Source of the DNA: Alphaproteobacteria bacterium
GTDB taxonomy: Bacteria > Pseudomonadota > Alphaproteobacteria > Micropepsales > Micropepsaceae
Direction of reading: 5' to 3'
Assembly: GCA_021325375.1 (NCBI GenBank)
Contig: JAJPHG010000024.1
Span: 1-64,000, forward strand
DNA length: 64,000 bases
The notes below the pieces were generated by a model. That model was not told the DNA's origin. It was given only the letters and a program-made list of their open reading frames with translations, and did not search any database. A program made the position numbers and the translations under genes. Shown here one piece after another: positions 7,772 to 19,385 of the stretch; the stretch's first letter is position 1, and every line of letters begins with the position of its first letter.

Positions 7772-8422
7772 TCAGAAATCGGAGCGCAGTCGCCGGCCGC
7801 AATCGGCGTCCACCGGGTCGGTCACGCCTTCGACGCTGCAGCCGACGAGCTGCATCTCCACCGCGCCCTTGCGGTTCAGATCGTCGCAGCTGCCGCCCTG
7901 ACCGTAATTGTCCTGCGCCGCCTGGATCTTCACGGTCTGGCGCACCGTCTCGTCGGGACGGACGTCGAAGCCGTAAGGCGTGTCGCTGGGATCGGCGTTG
8001 TCCTGGCCGTAGCCGCCGTCGTTCTGCTGCGCGCCGCCATATTGCGAATCGTAGGAACCGTTCGGTCCCGCGTTGCCGTCATACGAGCCGTTGTCGCCGC
8101 CGCCCGAGGACGGTCCGTACGAGTCTTGGCTCGGCGTGGTGGGAATCGCCTGTCCTTTGCGCCGGACATAGAAAGACAGGCTCACCCCATGGCCGTGGTG
8201 GTTCTCGATCTTGACGGTCGCGCCGCACAGCGCCGGGCCGTAATAGGACGCATCCTGGGCGACCGGCGCGAACGGACCTTCGAGACGCACCGAGACATAG
8301 GGTGTGCGTCCCCAATCCCCCGGGGCGCCGAGGAAATGCGGGACGCCGAGGAATTTGTAGGCCGCGACAGATACGACCAGCCCCAGCACAAAGGCGACGA
8401 CGAATTTCGAAACCTCGGACAC
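7772..8422 (-). CDS. Membrane-anchored protein with low-complexity Gly/Ser/Tyr/Asn/Asp tract
   Basis: A 216-residue protein that starts with GTG at 8422, after GGGGAGG seven bases upstream. One N-terminal hydrophobic segment (residues 6-23) probably anchors it with the rest in the periplasm. Residues 70-85 or so form a beta-like stretch with a Cys. Residues 97-145 are a tract almost entirely of Gly, Ser, Tyr, Asn, Asp and Gln, predicted disordered. A C-terminal domain follows with three Cys, likely disulfide-bonded. No family is recognised. The low-complexity tract resembles prion-like or phase-separating linkers, but that is only a composition-based remark. Confidence 0.7.
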   Translation of the reverse strand: MSEVSKFVVAFVLGLVVSVAAYKFLGVPHFLGAPGDWGRTPYVSVRLEGPFAPVAQDASYYGPALCGATVKIENHHGHGVSLSFYVRRKGQAIPTTPSQDSYGPSSGGGDNGSYDGNAGPNGSYDSQYGGAQQNDGGYGQDNADPSDTPYGFDVRPDETVRQTVKIQAAQDNYGQGGSCDDLNRKGAVEMQLVGCSVEGVTDPVDADCGRRLRSDF

Positions 8423-8496
8423 GGCGCGCCCTCCCCACTCCGCGTGGACAATGGCGATTTAAGCATAAATCCGGCGGGCCGGACAGCGGGGCCGGC

Positions 8497-9450
8497 TTAC
8501 GGCACCCACCGCACAAAAGGGCCGATGTCCCAGGTGGCGATTCGATAGCCGGATGCACCGAAGCGGCGCCATATCTGGTTGGACGGCGCGTCATATACGA
8601 TCGTTTCGTGCGACACCTCTTCGGTCTTGTCGACCGTGCCACTTATGACGACCGATCCGTCCGGCCGTCCGTCGATGGTCAGTTCCGAATCCACCGGGAA
8701 CCCCAGGCACGGCAGCTCGCGCAAGTGCGAAGCGAGTTCAGCGCCACTCCAGGTCTTTCCGTCCTGCGTCATCGTTGCGTCCGGCGCAAAAAAAGCTGCG
8801 AGGCCTGCAGCATAGCTGTCCTTGCAATCTTGGTTCTCGAACGAGTCGAACGAAGCCTCGACCTCGGCGGCCTCGAAACGGTCGCCCTTAAGAGCGAAGC
8901 ACATGCCACGCCGCTTCTCGGGAATGCGCGCGCAATAAGGCACTCGCGCCAGGAGATACCCGGGCAGGTCTTCAAGGATGTCGAACGTGGCCGGATGATG
9001 GCAGCTGTCCGTTGAGACGCGGGCGACTTTGCCGTAGCGCACGAGTTCGAAATCGACGGATTCATCTTCCGCGCACAACCAGTTTGCCGCTTCGGCCGGC
9101 GTACGGGCTTCGTCGCGCTCGAATTGCCTCCAATCCGCGATGACATGGTTCCAGACATCGATGTTCGCGGCGGCGATGATTTCGCCACGCTGCCAGTCCA
9201 TCGAACGCATATCGAGAAGAACGCTGCCGTCGGATGCACGCCTGATCTCATAGAAAAAATCATCGTCGTACCCCGTCACGCGAAACCGAAAGAGCTCTAT
9301 GCCGTGTTTCGCAAGGTCATCGGCGTCGTCGCCGTCGACAGCCCCCCAACCGCACGGCGCGTCGGACATGCCGCATCCCGCGGGAGCGCCGCCGGCGCGC
9401 GCGGCGCCGCCCAGCAGCAGCGCCATGAGAAAAGCTGGGAAAAGTCTCAT
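8497..9450 (-). CDS. Secreted protein of unknown function, 317 aa
   Basis: The protein has a Sec signal peptide (MRLFPAFLMALLLGGAARA). The mature protein is Asp/Glu-rich with several Cys, for example in GCGMSDAPCGW, NWLCAED and VPYCARI, which suggests disulfides. The C-terminal 150 residues include a stretch around YAAGLAAFFAPDATM that looks like an NTF2/SnoaL-type cone domain, but I cannot confirm it. Base composition is somewhat less GC-rich than its neighbours. It is transcribed divergently from purA, with 116 bases between the two starts. The function is unknown. Confidence 0.7.
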   Translation of the reverse strand: MRLFPAFLMALLLGGAARAGGAPAGCGMSDAPCGWGAVDGDDADDLAKHGIELFRFRVTGYDDDFFYEIRRASDGSVLLDMRSMDWQRGEIIAAANIDVWNHVIADWRQFERDEARTPAEAANWLCAEDESVDFELVRYGKVARVSTDSCHHPATFDILEDLPGYLLARVPYCARIPEKRRGMCFALKGDRFEAAEVEASFDSFENQDCKDSYAAGLAAFFAPDATMTQDGKTWSGAELASHLRELPCLGFPVDSELTIDGRPDGSVVISGTVDKTEEVSHETIVYDAPSNQIWRRFGASGYRIATWDIGPFVRWVP

Positions 9451-9505
9451 CGTCCTGCCCCTGAAGCCGCGTCATTATATCCTGCTTTCATGGGCCGCGC
9501 CTGCT

Positions 9506-9548
9506 ATAAGTAGTCACCGTGCCCGCGAGTCTCTCGCTGGCGAGACTA
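9506..9548 (+). promoter_or_regulatory. Possible purA promoter element and leader hairpin
   Basis: TATAAG at 9506-9511 could be a -10 box, though no good -35 is visible. It is followed by a hairpin with arms AGTCTC and GAGACT (9529-9548) that ends 18 bases before the purA start. Weak evidence. Confidence 0.3.
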
Positions 9549-9566
9549 TTCATCCGGGTACGGACA

Positions 9567-10859
<1,293 letters not shown>

Positions 10860-10865
10860 CGTTAG

Positions 10866-11906
<1,041 letters not shown>

Positions 11907-12079
11907 CGGCGAGCCGGTTTCGGCACATCATGGCGCCGTAGGGAGGCAGGACATCGCACCGCAGTGTCATATGGACAACGGCGGAACCCGGAACGCCGAT
12001 CGCGCGACCGGCGCGTATGGCCGCCCGAGACGGCGCTTGCTAATCTTCAACTCGTACGGCTTCAACCGGGGAGAGAAAT

Positions 12080-12424
12080 ATGCTGGTTCGCGTTGCCCTT
12101 GTATCGGGCCTGATCTTGAGCCTGTTGCCAGCTACGGAGTCCGTAGCCGGGAACACCGACGAGATGAAAAATATTCTCTGTCACAACAACACTGGTCAGA
12201 CCGTAACCTGGCGGCTCGATCTCACCCGGATGCGCTGGGGCGACAATGAGGATCCGCGCCATTTTGAGAATCCCATCGTGGATCACGGCACCTATTGGAC
12301 GCTGGAGTGGGCTCCCAAATTCCCGCAGGCGCCGCTCGGCGACCTGGACAAGACCACGCTGAAGATGACGAACATGGCGGGTTATGCGCGGTTCTGGGCA
12401 AATTGCCAGATCGACAATCGCTAG
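12080..12424 (+). CDS. Small secreted protein of unknown function
   Basis: A 114-residue protein with a Sec signal (MLVRVALVSGLILSLLP..., cleavage near VAG). The mature region has two Cys (CHNNT and NCQID) and is Trp-rich (WRLDL, YWTLEWAP). It is probably a small disulfide-bonded periplasmic protein. GGGGAGAG seven bases before the ATG supports the start. Its TAG shares three bases with the TAG of thiD on the other strand (CTAG at 12421-12424), so the two genes end in each other. AT content is higher than its neighbours, which may mean it is an accessory gene. Confidence 0.7.
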   Translation: MLVRVALVSGLILSLLPATESVAGNTDEMKNILCHNNTGQTVTWRLDLTRMRWGDNEDPRHFENPIVDHGTYWTLEWAPKFPQAPLGDLDKTTLKMTNMAGYARFWANCQIDNR

Positions 12425-13142
12425 ACCGCGTGACCGAGCGGCCCATGGCCTTTGCCTAGGCCCGGCGCGGTCTCGAGCGCATTCTGCACATATTCTCGCG
12501 CGCGTCCGACCGCGAGCGGCAGTGAATCCCCTTTCGCCAGTCCGCAGGCAATAGCTGTAGACAGCGTGCAGCCGGTGCCGTGCGTGTGCCGTGTGCGGAT
12601 GCGCGGGAAGGCGTAGGTCTCGATGCCGCCTTTCCAGGTCAACACGTCGTCGACAGTGGCCTTGGTCGCGTGTCCACCTTTCACCAGCACCGCTTGCGCC
12701 GCGCCGAGATCACCCAGGATCCGCGCCTCGGGAAGATTGGGCGTGACCACGGCGGCGCGCGGCACGAGGTGCTTCTTCAACGCATCGATGGCTTGCTTGC
12801 CGAGAAACCGCTTGCCGCTGGTCGAGGCGACCACCGGATCGAGGACGATAGGGATGCGCTTGGGCAATACGCGCGCCACCGCATCGATCAGCGCGGCCGA
12901 GCCCAGCATGCCGATCTTGATCGCGTCGGCGCCGATGTCGTCGAGGCACATCTGGATCTGTGCCACCACGATATCGACGGGAATAAAATGGATCACACGC
13001 ACGCGCCGCGTGTCTTGGGCAGTGATCGCCGTCACTGCCGTCTGCGCATAGCAGCCGAAGGCCTGCGCCGTCTTGATGTCGGCCTGGATGCCGGCGCCGG
13101 CGCTGGAATCCGAGCCCGCGATGACCAGAACGCGCGGCGGCT

Positions 13143-13146
<4 letters not shown>
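12421..13146 (-). CDS. thiD: Hydroxymethylpyrimidine/phosphomethylpyrimidine kinase
   Basis: A 241-residue ribokinase-fold kinase that phosphorylates HMP and HMP-P for thiamine pyrophosphate synthesis. The N-terminal [14 protein letters not shown] (about residues 8-21) is the substrate loop. KIGMLG, DPVV and the C-terminal anion-hole motif [12 protein letters not shown], with the catalytic Cys in GTGC, are clear. The GTG start at 13146 forms GTGA with the glmM stop, so translation should be coupled. The rest of the thiamine pathway is not in this window; ThiD may serve salvage here. Confidence 0.93.
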
Positions 13147-14489
<1,343 letters not shown>

Positions 14490-14557
14490 GATCCGTTCCT
14501 GGGCCGGAGGGGCCGATCCTATACCCCAATCGTATCAAAACCTTAAGGGGCGCGAAA

Positions 14558-15358
14558 TCACGCGTTATTGCCGAGGGTTTCCAGGACTTTCAGCGCATCC
14601 TTGAGCGCCCCGGGGGCATGGGTGCGGATATAATCCGCGCCCTGACGAACGGCGAAGAGCTCGGCGGCGAGTGTCGCGGGGCCGATCTCGGCGACGCCGC
14701 GGCCCACGAGGTTGCGCAGGAAGGATTTGCGCGACACCGAGATCAGCACCGCGCGCCCGAACTCGCGCTTGAGATCGGCGATGCGGCGCAGCACCGCGAA
14801 CGACGCGTCGGGGTGGCTGCCGAGAAAAAGTCCCATGCCCGGATCGAGGACGAGGCGGTCGGCGGAGACGCCGGCCCCGGTCAGCGCCGCAATGCGGTCC
14901 TCGAAGAAGCGCGACATGCGCCCGGGAAGCTCTTCCACCGGCACGCGCAGGCGCGTCGCGGGGCCAAGGCCCTCCACCGAGAACATCACGATCAGCTTGG
15001 CGCGCGACCGGGCCAACGCGGGATAAAGGGCATCGTCGGGAAAGCCGCGCACGTCGTTGAGATAGTCGACGTCCTGCGACAACGCCCAGCGCTGCACCCC
15101 GGGGGCGAAGGTGTCGACGGAAACGGGCACGCCCTCCCCTTTCAGCATCGCGACGACCGGCGCGAGCCGCGCGATCTCGACCTCCGGCGCGACGGGGATC
15201 GCGTCAGGCTTCGACGATGCGGCACCCAGATCGATCGCGTCCGAATCCTTCGCAAGCGCGCGGGCCCGCTCCAGCGCCGCGGCGGGATCGAGGAATCGTC
15301 CGCCGTCGGAGAAGGAATCTTCCGTGATGTTCAGGATGCCGAGGAGCTTGGGGCTCAT
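14558..15358 (-). CDS. folP: Dihydropteroate synthase
   Basis: A 266-residue TIM-barrel enzyme condensing p-aminobenzoate with dihydropterin pyrophosphate in folate synthesis; it is the sulfonamide target. The signature ILNITEDSFSDGG begins at residue 8. It is followed by DLGAASSKPD (the pterin-site loop, normally GxxSTRPG-like, here somewhat divergent), DPGMG and SRKSFLR. The ATG at 15358 overlaps the upstream peptidase stop (ATGA). In many proteobacteria ftsH precedes folP; here an M50-type peptidase takes that place. Confidence 0.94.
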   Translation of the reverse strand: MSPKLLGILNITEDSFSDGGRFLDPAAALERARALAKDSDAIDLGAASSKPDAIPVAPEVEIARLAPVVAMLKGEGVPVSVDTFAPGVQRWALSQDVDYLNDVRGFPDDALYPALARSRAKLIVMFSVEGLGPATRLRVPVEELPGRMSRFFEDRIAALTGAGVSADRLVLDPGMGLFLGSHPDASFAVLRRIADLKREFGRAVLISVSRKSFLRNLVGRGVAEIGPATLAAELFAVRQGADYIRTHAPGALKDALKVLETLGNNA

Positions 15359-16491
15359 GCGGTCTGTCCGAACCGGGTTGGCGGCGGCTCGCCTCTCTCG
15401 CACGTTTCCATCAATGCGATATCGTCGCCGTCCGGCCGGAGGCTTTGCCTCCGCACGAGCACGCGTGCATGGCCTGCGGCTTCGCGCGCCTGCTCGATCT
15501 CGCCCCGCACGCCGTGCACGGCCATGCGCGCGCGCCAATAGTTGTAGCTACCGCGCCATTTCCGCTCCGGCGCGAGCTTGAGCAGAGACGACGCCTTTTC
15601 CGCGTCACGCTCGACGATGGCCACGAGAAACGCTCTTTCGATCACCAGCGGGGTGTTCGCCGAGCTGTTGGCGGCCCCCGAATTCTCCAACAGCGCGTGC
15701 GCGCGCACGACGTCGCCAAGCGCGAGATAACGGGTCAGAAACATCGAATCGCGCAATGCGCCCTGGCGCGCATCGAGCGTGGCCGTCTCCAGCCGGCCGA
15801 CCAGTTCCGCGTCCCATGACCGGCTGTCGATACCGTCGTACATGTATCCCGCCAGCCAGCCGAGATCGCGATTGGTCACACTCACCCGTCTGCCTCTGGC
15901 GATGTCGAGCAGCACGGCGCCGTCGTTGGTCCATCTGCCGGACTTGCGGCGCGGAACGAGATTGTCGACGGCGAACGCCAGCGAGACCGCGGCGAAGCCG
16001 ACGAACAGTGCGCCGGGCAGACTGATCGGCGAATAGCCGAGAAGCATCGCAAGGCCGACCGCCGCGCACAGCACGTTGGCCGCCACGCCGCCCAGAAAGA
16101 CCGTCGCGCGGCCTTTCTCCCAGTCGCCACCGGCCGGCGGCGTTGCCAGGACCAAGCCCCAGTTATCGCTTCCGGCCGATCTCGGCCTGCGCATGAACTG
16201 CTTGGCGCGCGGCCGGTAGGCGACCGGCCCAACCGCGATGAGGTGAACGCGCCATCCGGCCGCGCGGGCTGCGGCCGCGTGGCCAAGTTCGTGGAACAGG
16301 ATGGCGCCTGCCGCGAAAAAAGCGACGAGAAAGAACCAAACCGCAATAACGCTCCACACGGCCAGTCCCGGCGGCAGCAGCGAGGTCGCCGCGACGCCCG
16401 CGGTGCCGAAGACCAGGGCCGCAGCTATACCCCAGACGAGCAGCCGCGCGGCGCCCGCGAACAAGGCCAACAGGTCTTTGACAAAGGACAT
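15355..16491 (-). CDS. M50 family (site-2-protease-like) membrane metallopeptidase
   Basis: A 378-residue inner-membrane protein. Hydrophobic segments lie at about 17-38, 45-65, 127-150 and 155-175. Zinc motif H67-E-L-G-H71 sits at the end of the second segment, and a later NLVP...NDG stretch (about residues 175-190) supplies the third ligand Asp, as in site-2 proteases. The C-terminal half is a soluble helical domain with repeat-like character (AFLVAIVERDAEKA, RAREAAGHAR) that could bind partners. Regulated intramembrane proteolysis is the family role; the substrate is unknown. Its stop overlaps the folP start. Confidence 0.82.
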   Translation of the reverse strand: MSFVKDLLALFAGAARLLVWGIAAALVFGTAGVAATSLLPPGLAVWSVIAVWFFLVAFFAAGAILFHELGHAAAARAAGWRVHLIAVGPVAYRPRAKQFMRRPRSAGSDNWGLVLATPPAGGDWEKGRATVFLGGVAANVLCAAVGLAMLLGYSPISLPGALFVGFAAVSLAFAVDNLVPRRKSGRWTNDGAVLLDIARGRRVSVTNRDLGWLAGYMYDGIDSRSWDAELVGRLETATLDARQGALRDSMFLTRYLALGDVVRAHALLENSGAANSSANTPLVIERAFLVAIVERDAEKASSLLKLAPERKWRGSYNYWRARMAVHGVRGEIEQAREAAGHARVLVRRQSLRPDGDDIALMETCERGEPPPTRFGQTA

Positions 16492-16550
16492 GATCCGGCG
16501 CGCGCAAGAACCAGGGGCTTATAGCAGCATCGCCGGTTCGGCGGTATCGC

Positions 16551-17126
16551 TCAGGCCGGCTGCGCCGCCATGCGGGCGCGGATGTTGCGCCTCACCGTCA
16601 GGCGCAGCCAGGCGTACTGGACGAGGAACAGCGCGAGCGAGATCGTGATGGGAACGAAGGCGGTATATTCGAGCCAGACCTTCTGGCCCAGCTCGAGCGC
16701 GACGAAGAGGTTGACCGCGGCGAGCGCGAATTGCTGCGCCGACCAGACATAGCCCCAGACCACAAGCGACGTGGACGAGACGTTGTCGCGCACGATCGTG
16801 GGCAGATAGCGTCCCTGCCAGTTCGGCACCAGCATCACGCAGCCTATGGCCGCGTTGGCGATGGTGGGCTTGAGCATCGCGAAGACGGCGCTGTGGGTGG
16901 CGATGGACATCGAGCCGAGCACGATGACGAGCGCGAAGCTCGCCCATTGCATGATGCTGATCGGACGGCCGCGCCACTTCTCGACCGCGATCTGGATCAC
17001 CGCCGTTGCCATGGCCGCGGAGACCGAAAGGACGAGGTTATCCGTGGCCGACAAGAAGACGATCAGGACGATGGTCGACAGGAAGTCGCTCAACAGCGGC
17101 TTGAATGCGTTGAACAGATGGCCCAC
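16551..17126 (-). CDS. yciB: YciB/IspA family inner-membrane (septation) protein
   Basis: A 191-residue polytopic protein with about five membrane segments, matching the intracellular septation protein A family. Features include LNAFKPLLSDFLSTIV at the N-terminus, the EKWRGRPISIMQWASFALV stretch and KPTIANA. The GTG at 17126 is preferred over an ATG 48 bases upstream because GGGAG precedes it and the extra residues look non-membrane and atypical. In E. coli YciB interacts with elongation and division proteins. It reads in the same direction as the M50-folP-glmM run and ends about 60 bases before it. Confidence 0.8.
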   Translation of the reverse strand: MGHLFNAFKPLLSDFLSTIVLIVFLSATDNLVLSVSAAMATAVIQIAVEKWRGRPISIMQWASFALVIVLGSMSIATHSAVFAMLKPTIANAAIGCVMLVPNWQGRYLPTIVRDNVSSTSLVVWGYVWSAQQFALAAVNLFVALELGQKVWLEYTAFVPITISLALFLVQYAWLRLTVRRNIRARMAAQPA

Positions 17127-17203
17127 GCCCGTCTCCCGATGGGATGTCCTGGTTGAGGTAGTCACGCACCCCACAGTTCACAAGGCGGACCGCGCGATTT
17201 ATC

Positions 17204-18598
17204 TCAAGCCTGGCGCCAATTGCCGTGGAAACCGAACGGCACGCGGCGCGGCAGCTCGGCCCAGCCGATCGGACCCTTGTCCACGTTCAGCGCGTCGAAC
17301 ACGGCAAGGTCGCTGCGGTCATCGCTCGGGCGGTAGACGAGGGTGACGAGGAAACCGTCACCCTCGGCCGCATCCGGCGTGCGCGGCACGAACAGCGGCT
17401 CGCCCGGCTGGCCGTCGGCGAAGGTGTGCATGGTGCGCTTGCCCGTCTTGAAGTCGACATGGGCGATGGAATCGAACAGCACCTTCTTGAGCCCCGCCGC
17501 GCTCGCCGCGTAATAGCCGTGGCGATAGGAAAGCCCGGCGCGGCGCTCGTCGAAGCGCGGGAACTCGCCCAAGAGGTCGTCGAGCTTCTCCTGTTTGACC
17601 GTATCGGTGTTGCCGTCCTGATCGAGCGTCCAGCGCACCAGCCGCGCGCCGGCGGGCTTGCCCGGCGAGCCGTCGGCGTTGGGGAACAGCGGCGCGTTCG
17701 CATACTGCATCACATCGATGAAGATCTTGCCGCCTTCCTCCCACATGTTCATCGGATGGAAGACGTAGCAGGGGTCGGTCTGGTACCAGCAGATCGAGCT
17801 CACATCCGCGTCGCGGCGCATGATGCCGACATAGGCGCCCTTCCCGGGCTCCCAGGCATAGGCCGGGCCGCCTTTCACGACGCGCTCCATGCTTCCGGTC
17901 AGCGGCAGCACGGGGAACATCACGTGGTTCTTGGTCACGAAGAAATCGTGGATCATGCTCGAATAGGGCGCCTCGAACGTATCGAGCCGCGTGACCTTGC
18001 CGGTCCTGTCCGCGACGCCGTAGGCGACCTTGTTGCTGAAGAACGCGCCGGCCGAATAGCCGAAGAACACCATCTCGCCGGTCTCGGGATCGAGCTTGGG
18101 ATGCGCCGTGAAGCGCAGCGCCGCGCCTGCGTAATCGCGATAGCCGCGCGAACCCAGCGTCACCGGATCGAGCTCGAACGGATTGTGCCCCTCCTCCAGC
18201 GCGAGCAGCCTGCCCGCGTGCCAGACGATGTTGGTGTTGGCGACGCCGCTGTCCTTGCCCGCGACCTGCGGATCGGAGGTCAGCGGATTTCCGAACGTGC
18301 CGAACAGCGAACGCCCGGCCGCGTGCTCGAGCGCGTACTTGTTCGTGTGCACATAGCGGTTGAGATAGGAGACCTCGCCGCCGTCGATATGGAAGGCGTG
18401 GATCATGCCGTCGCCCGCGAACCAGTGATGGCTTGCGTCGCGCGGCTCGAATTGGGGGTTGGGCCCGTTGCGGTAGTAGGAGCCGCGCAGCGCCGCCGGA
18501 AATTCTCCCTTTATCGTGAGGGCGGCGAAATCGTCCTCGCTGTGGAGTGGCGCGAAATTACCCGTAAGATAGGGATTGATCCGGACGGGAGCATTCAC
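17204..18598 (-). CDS. Carotenoid oxygenase family (RPE65/lignostilbene dioxygenase-like)
   Basis: A 464-residue seven-bladed propeller non-haem iron dioxygenase that cleaves C=C bonds in carotenoids, apocarotenoids or stilbenes. The four iron histidines are visible in TAHPKLD, MIHDFF, FHPMN and the C-terminal FHGNW. The GTG start at 18598 is supported by GGAGG seven bases upstream; the frame continues further but without a site. It is divergent from a TetR regulator with a 90-base shared intergenic region holding a palindrome, so regulation by that TetR is likely. The substrate cannot be assigned. Confidence 0.9.
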   Translation of the reverse strand: MNAPVRINPYLTGNFAPLHSEDDFAALTIKGEFPAALRGSYYRNGPNPQFEPRDASHHWFAGDGMIHAFHIDGGEVSYLNRYVHTNKYALEHAAGRSLFGTFGNPLTSDPQVAGKDSGVANTNIVWHAGRLLALEEGHNPFELDPVTLGSRGYRDYAGAALRFTAHPKLDPETGEMVFFGYSAGAFFSNKVAYGVADRTGKVTRLDTFEAPYSSMIHDFFVTKNHVMFPVLPLTGSMERVVKGGPAYAWEPGKGAYVGIMRRDADVSSICWYQTDPCYVFHPMNMWEEGGKIFIDVMQYANAPLFPNADGSPGKPAGARLVRWTLDQDGNTDTVKQEKLDDLLGEFPRFDERRAGLSYRHGYYAASAAGLKKVLFDSIAHVDFKTGKRTMHTFADGQPGEPLFVPRTPDAAEGDGFLVTLVYRPSDDRSDLAVFDALNVDKGPIGWAELPRRVPFGFHGNWRQA

Positions 18599-18627
18599 GG
18601 TGCAGCCTCCAAGGGAGAGGGGTTTCT

Positions 18628-18649
18628 TACCGTGTAAATTTATGGCGTA
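18628..18649. promoter_or_regulatory. Candidate TetR operator between divergent genes
   Basis: An imperfect 22-base palindrome: core TAAATTTA (18635-18642) flanked by four unmatched bases and outer TAC/GTA arms. On the minus strand it overlaps a plausible -10 (CATAAA) 17 bases after TTGAAG. Binding here would repress the carotenoid oxygenase gene and probably tetR. Confidence 0.42.
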
Positions 18650-18688
18650 TAGGAACCACAACTTCAAGACTTGACGGGGGATTTTCTT

Positions 18689-19291
18689 TTGCCGCGCGTT
18701 CTGACCTCAGCCGATTTGGCCGATTTCCGCGGGAAACTGATCGCCGCGGCCACTCGAATCTTCGCGGAAAAAGGCCGCGAGGGCTTCACCATGCGCGAGG
18801 TCGCCGCCGAGCTCGGCGTCAGCGCCATGACCCCTTACCGCTATTTCAAGGACAAGGACGAGATCCTGGCCGCGGTGCGTGCCAACGCCTTCGACCGGTT
18901 CGCGGAGGCGCTGGAGAACGCCTATGCCGGCCACGCCGATGCCGTGTCGCGCAGCGGCGCGGTGGGCGGCGCCTACGTCAATTTCGCGTTCAACGAACCG
19001 GCCTCCTACCGGCTGATGTTCGACATGGCTCAGCCCGACGAGGCGGACTATCCCGACCTCGTCCGCGCCACGACGCGCGCGCGCAGGACGATGACCGACT
19101 ACGTGCGCGGCCTGGTCGACGCGGGCGTGCTGGCCGGCGATCCGATCCTGATCGGCCACGTCTTCTGGTCGGCACTGCACGGCGCCGTCGTACTCCAGCT
19201 CGCCGGCAAGCTCGGCGAGGAATGCAGCTTCGAGACGATCAGCGGCGAAGCGTTCCGCGCGCTGAGCGTGGGCTTCGCGCCGAAGGGTTAG
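18689..19291 (+). CDS. TetR/AcrR family transcriptional regulator
   Basis: A 200-residue repressor. The N-terminal helix-turn-helix (FTMREVAAELGVSAMTPYRYF at about residues 32-52) is classical. The C-terminal ligand domain resembles the WHG/TetR_C_13-type domain, with PASYRLMFDMAQP. The TTG at 18689 is chosen because GGGGGA lies seven bases upstream; an earlier in-frame TTG at 18671 has no site. The divergent position beside the carotenoid oxygenase gene suggests local control with a hydrophobic ligand. Confidence 0.87.
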   Translation: MPRVLTSADLADFRGKLIAAATRIFAEKGREGFTMREVAAELGVSAMTPYRYFKDKDEILAAVRANAFDRFAEALENAYAGHADAVSRSGAVGGAYVNFAFNEPASYRLMFDMAQPDEADYPDLVRATTRARRTMTDYVRGLVDAGVLAGDPILIGHVFWSALHGAVVLQLAGKLGEECSFETISGEAFRALSVGFAPKG

Positions 19292-19385
19292 AAACCGTTC
19301 GATTCCCGACACAGCGCCGCGCCCTTGCGCAAGGGAGCGAACTGCCCAACTGTGCGTTAGGACGACGGGGATCATCGAGCGCGAC

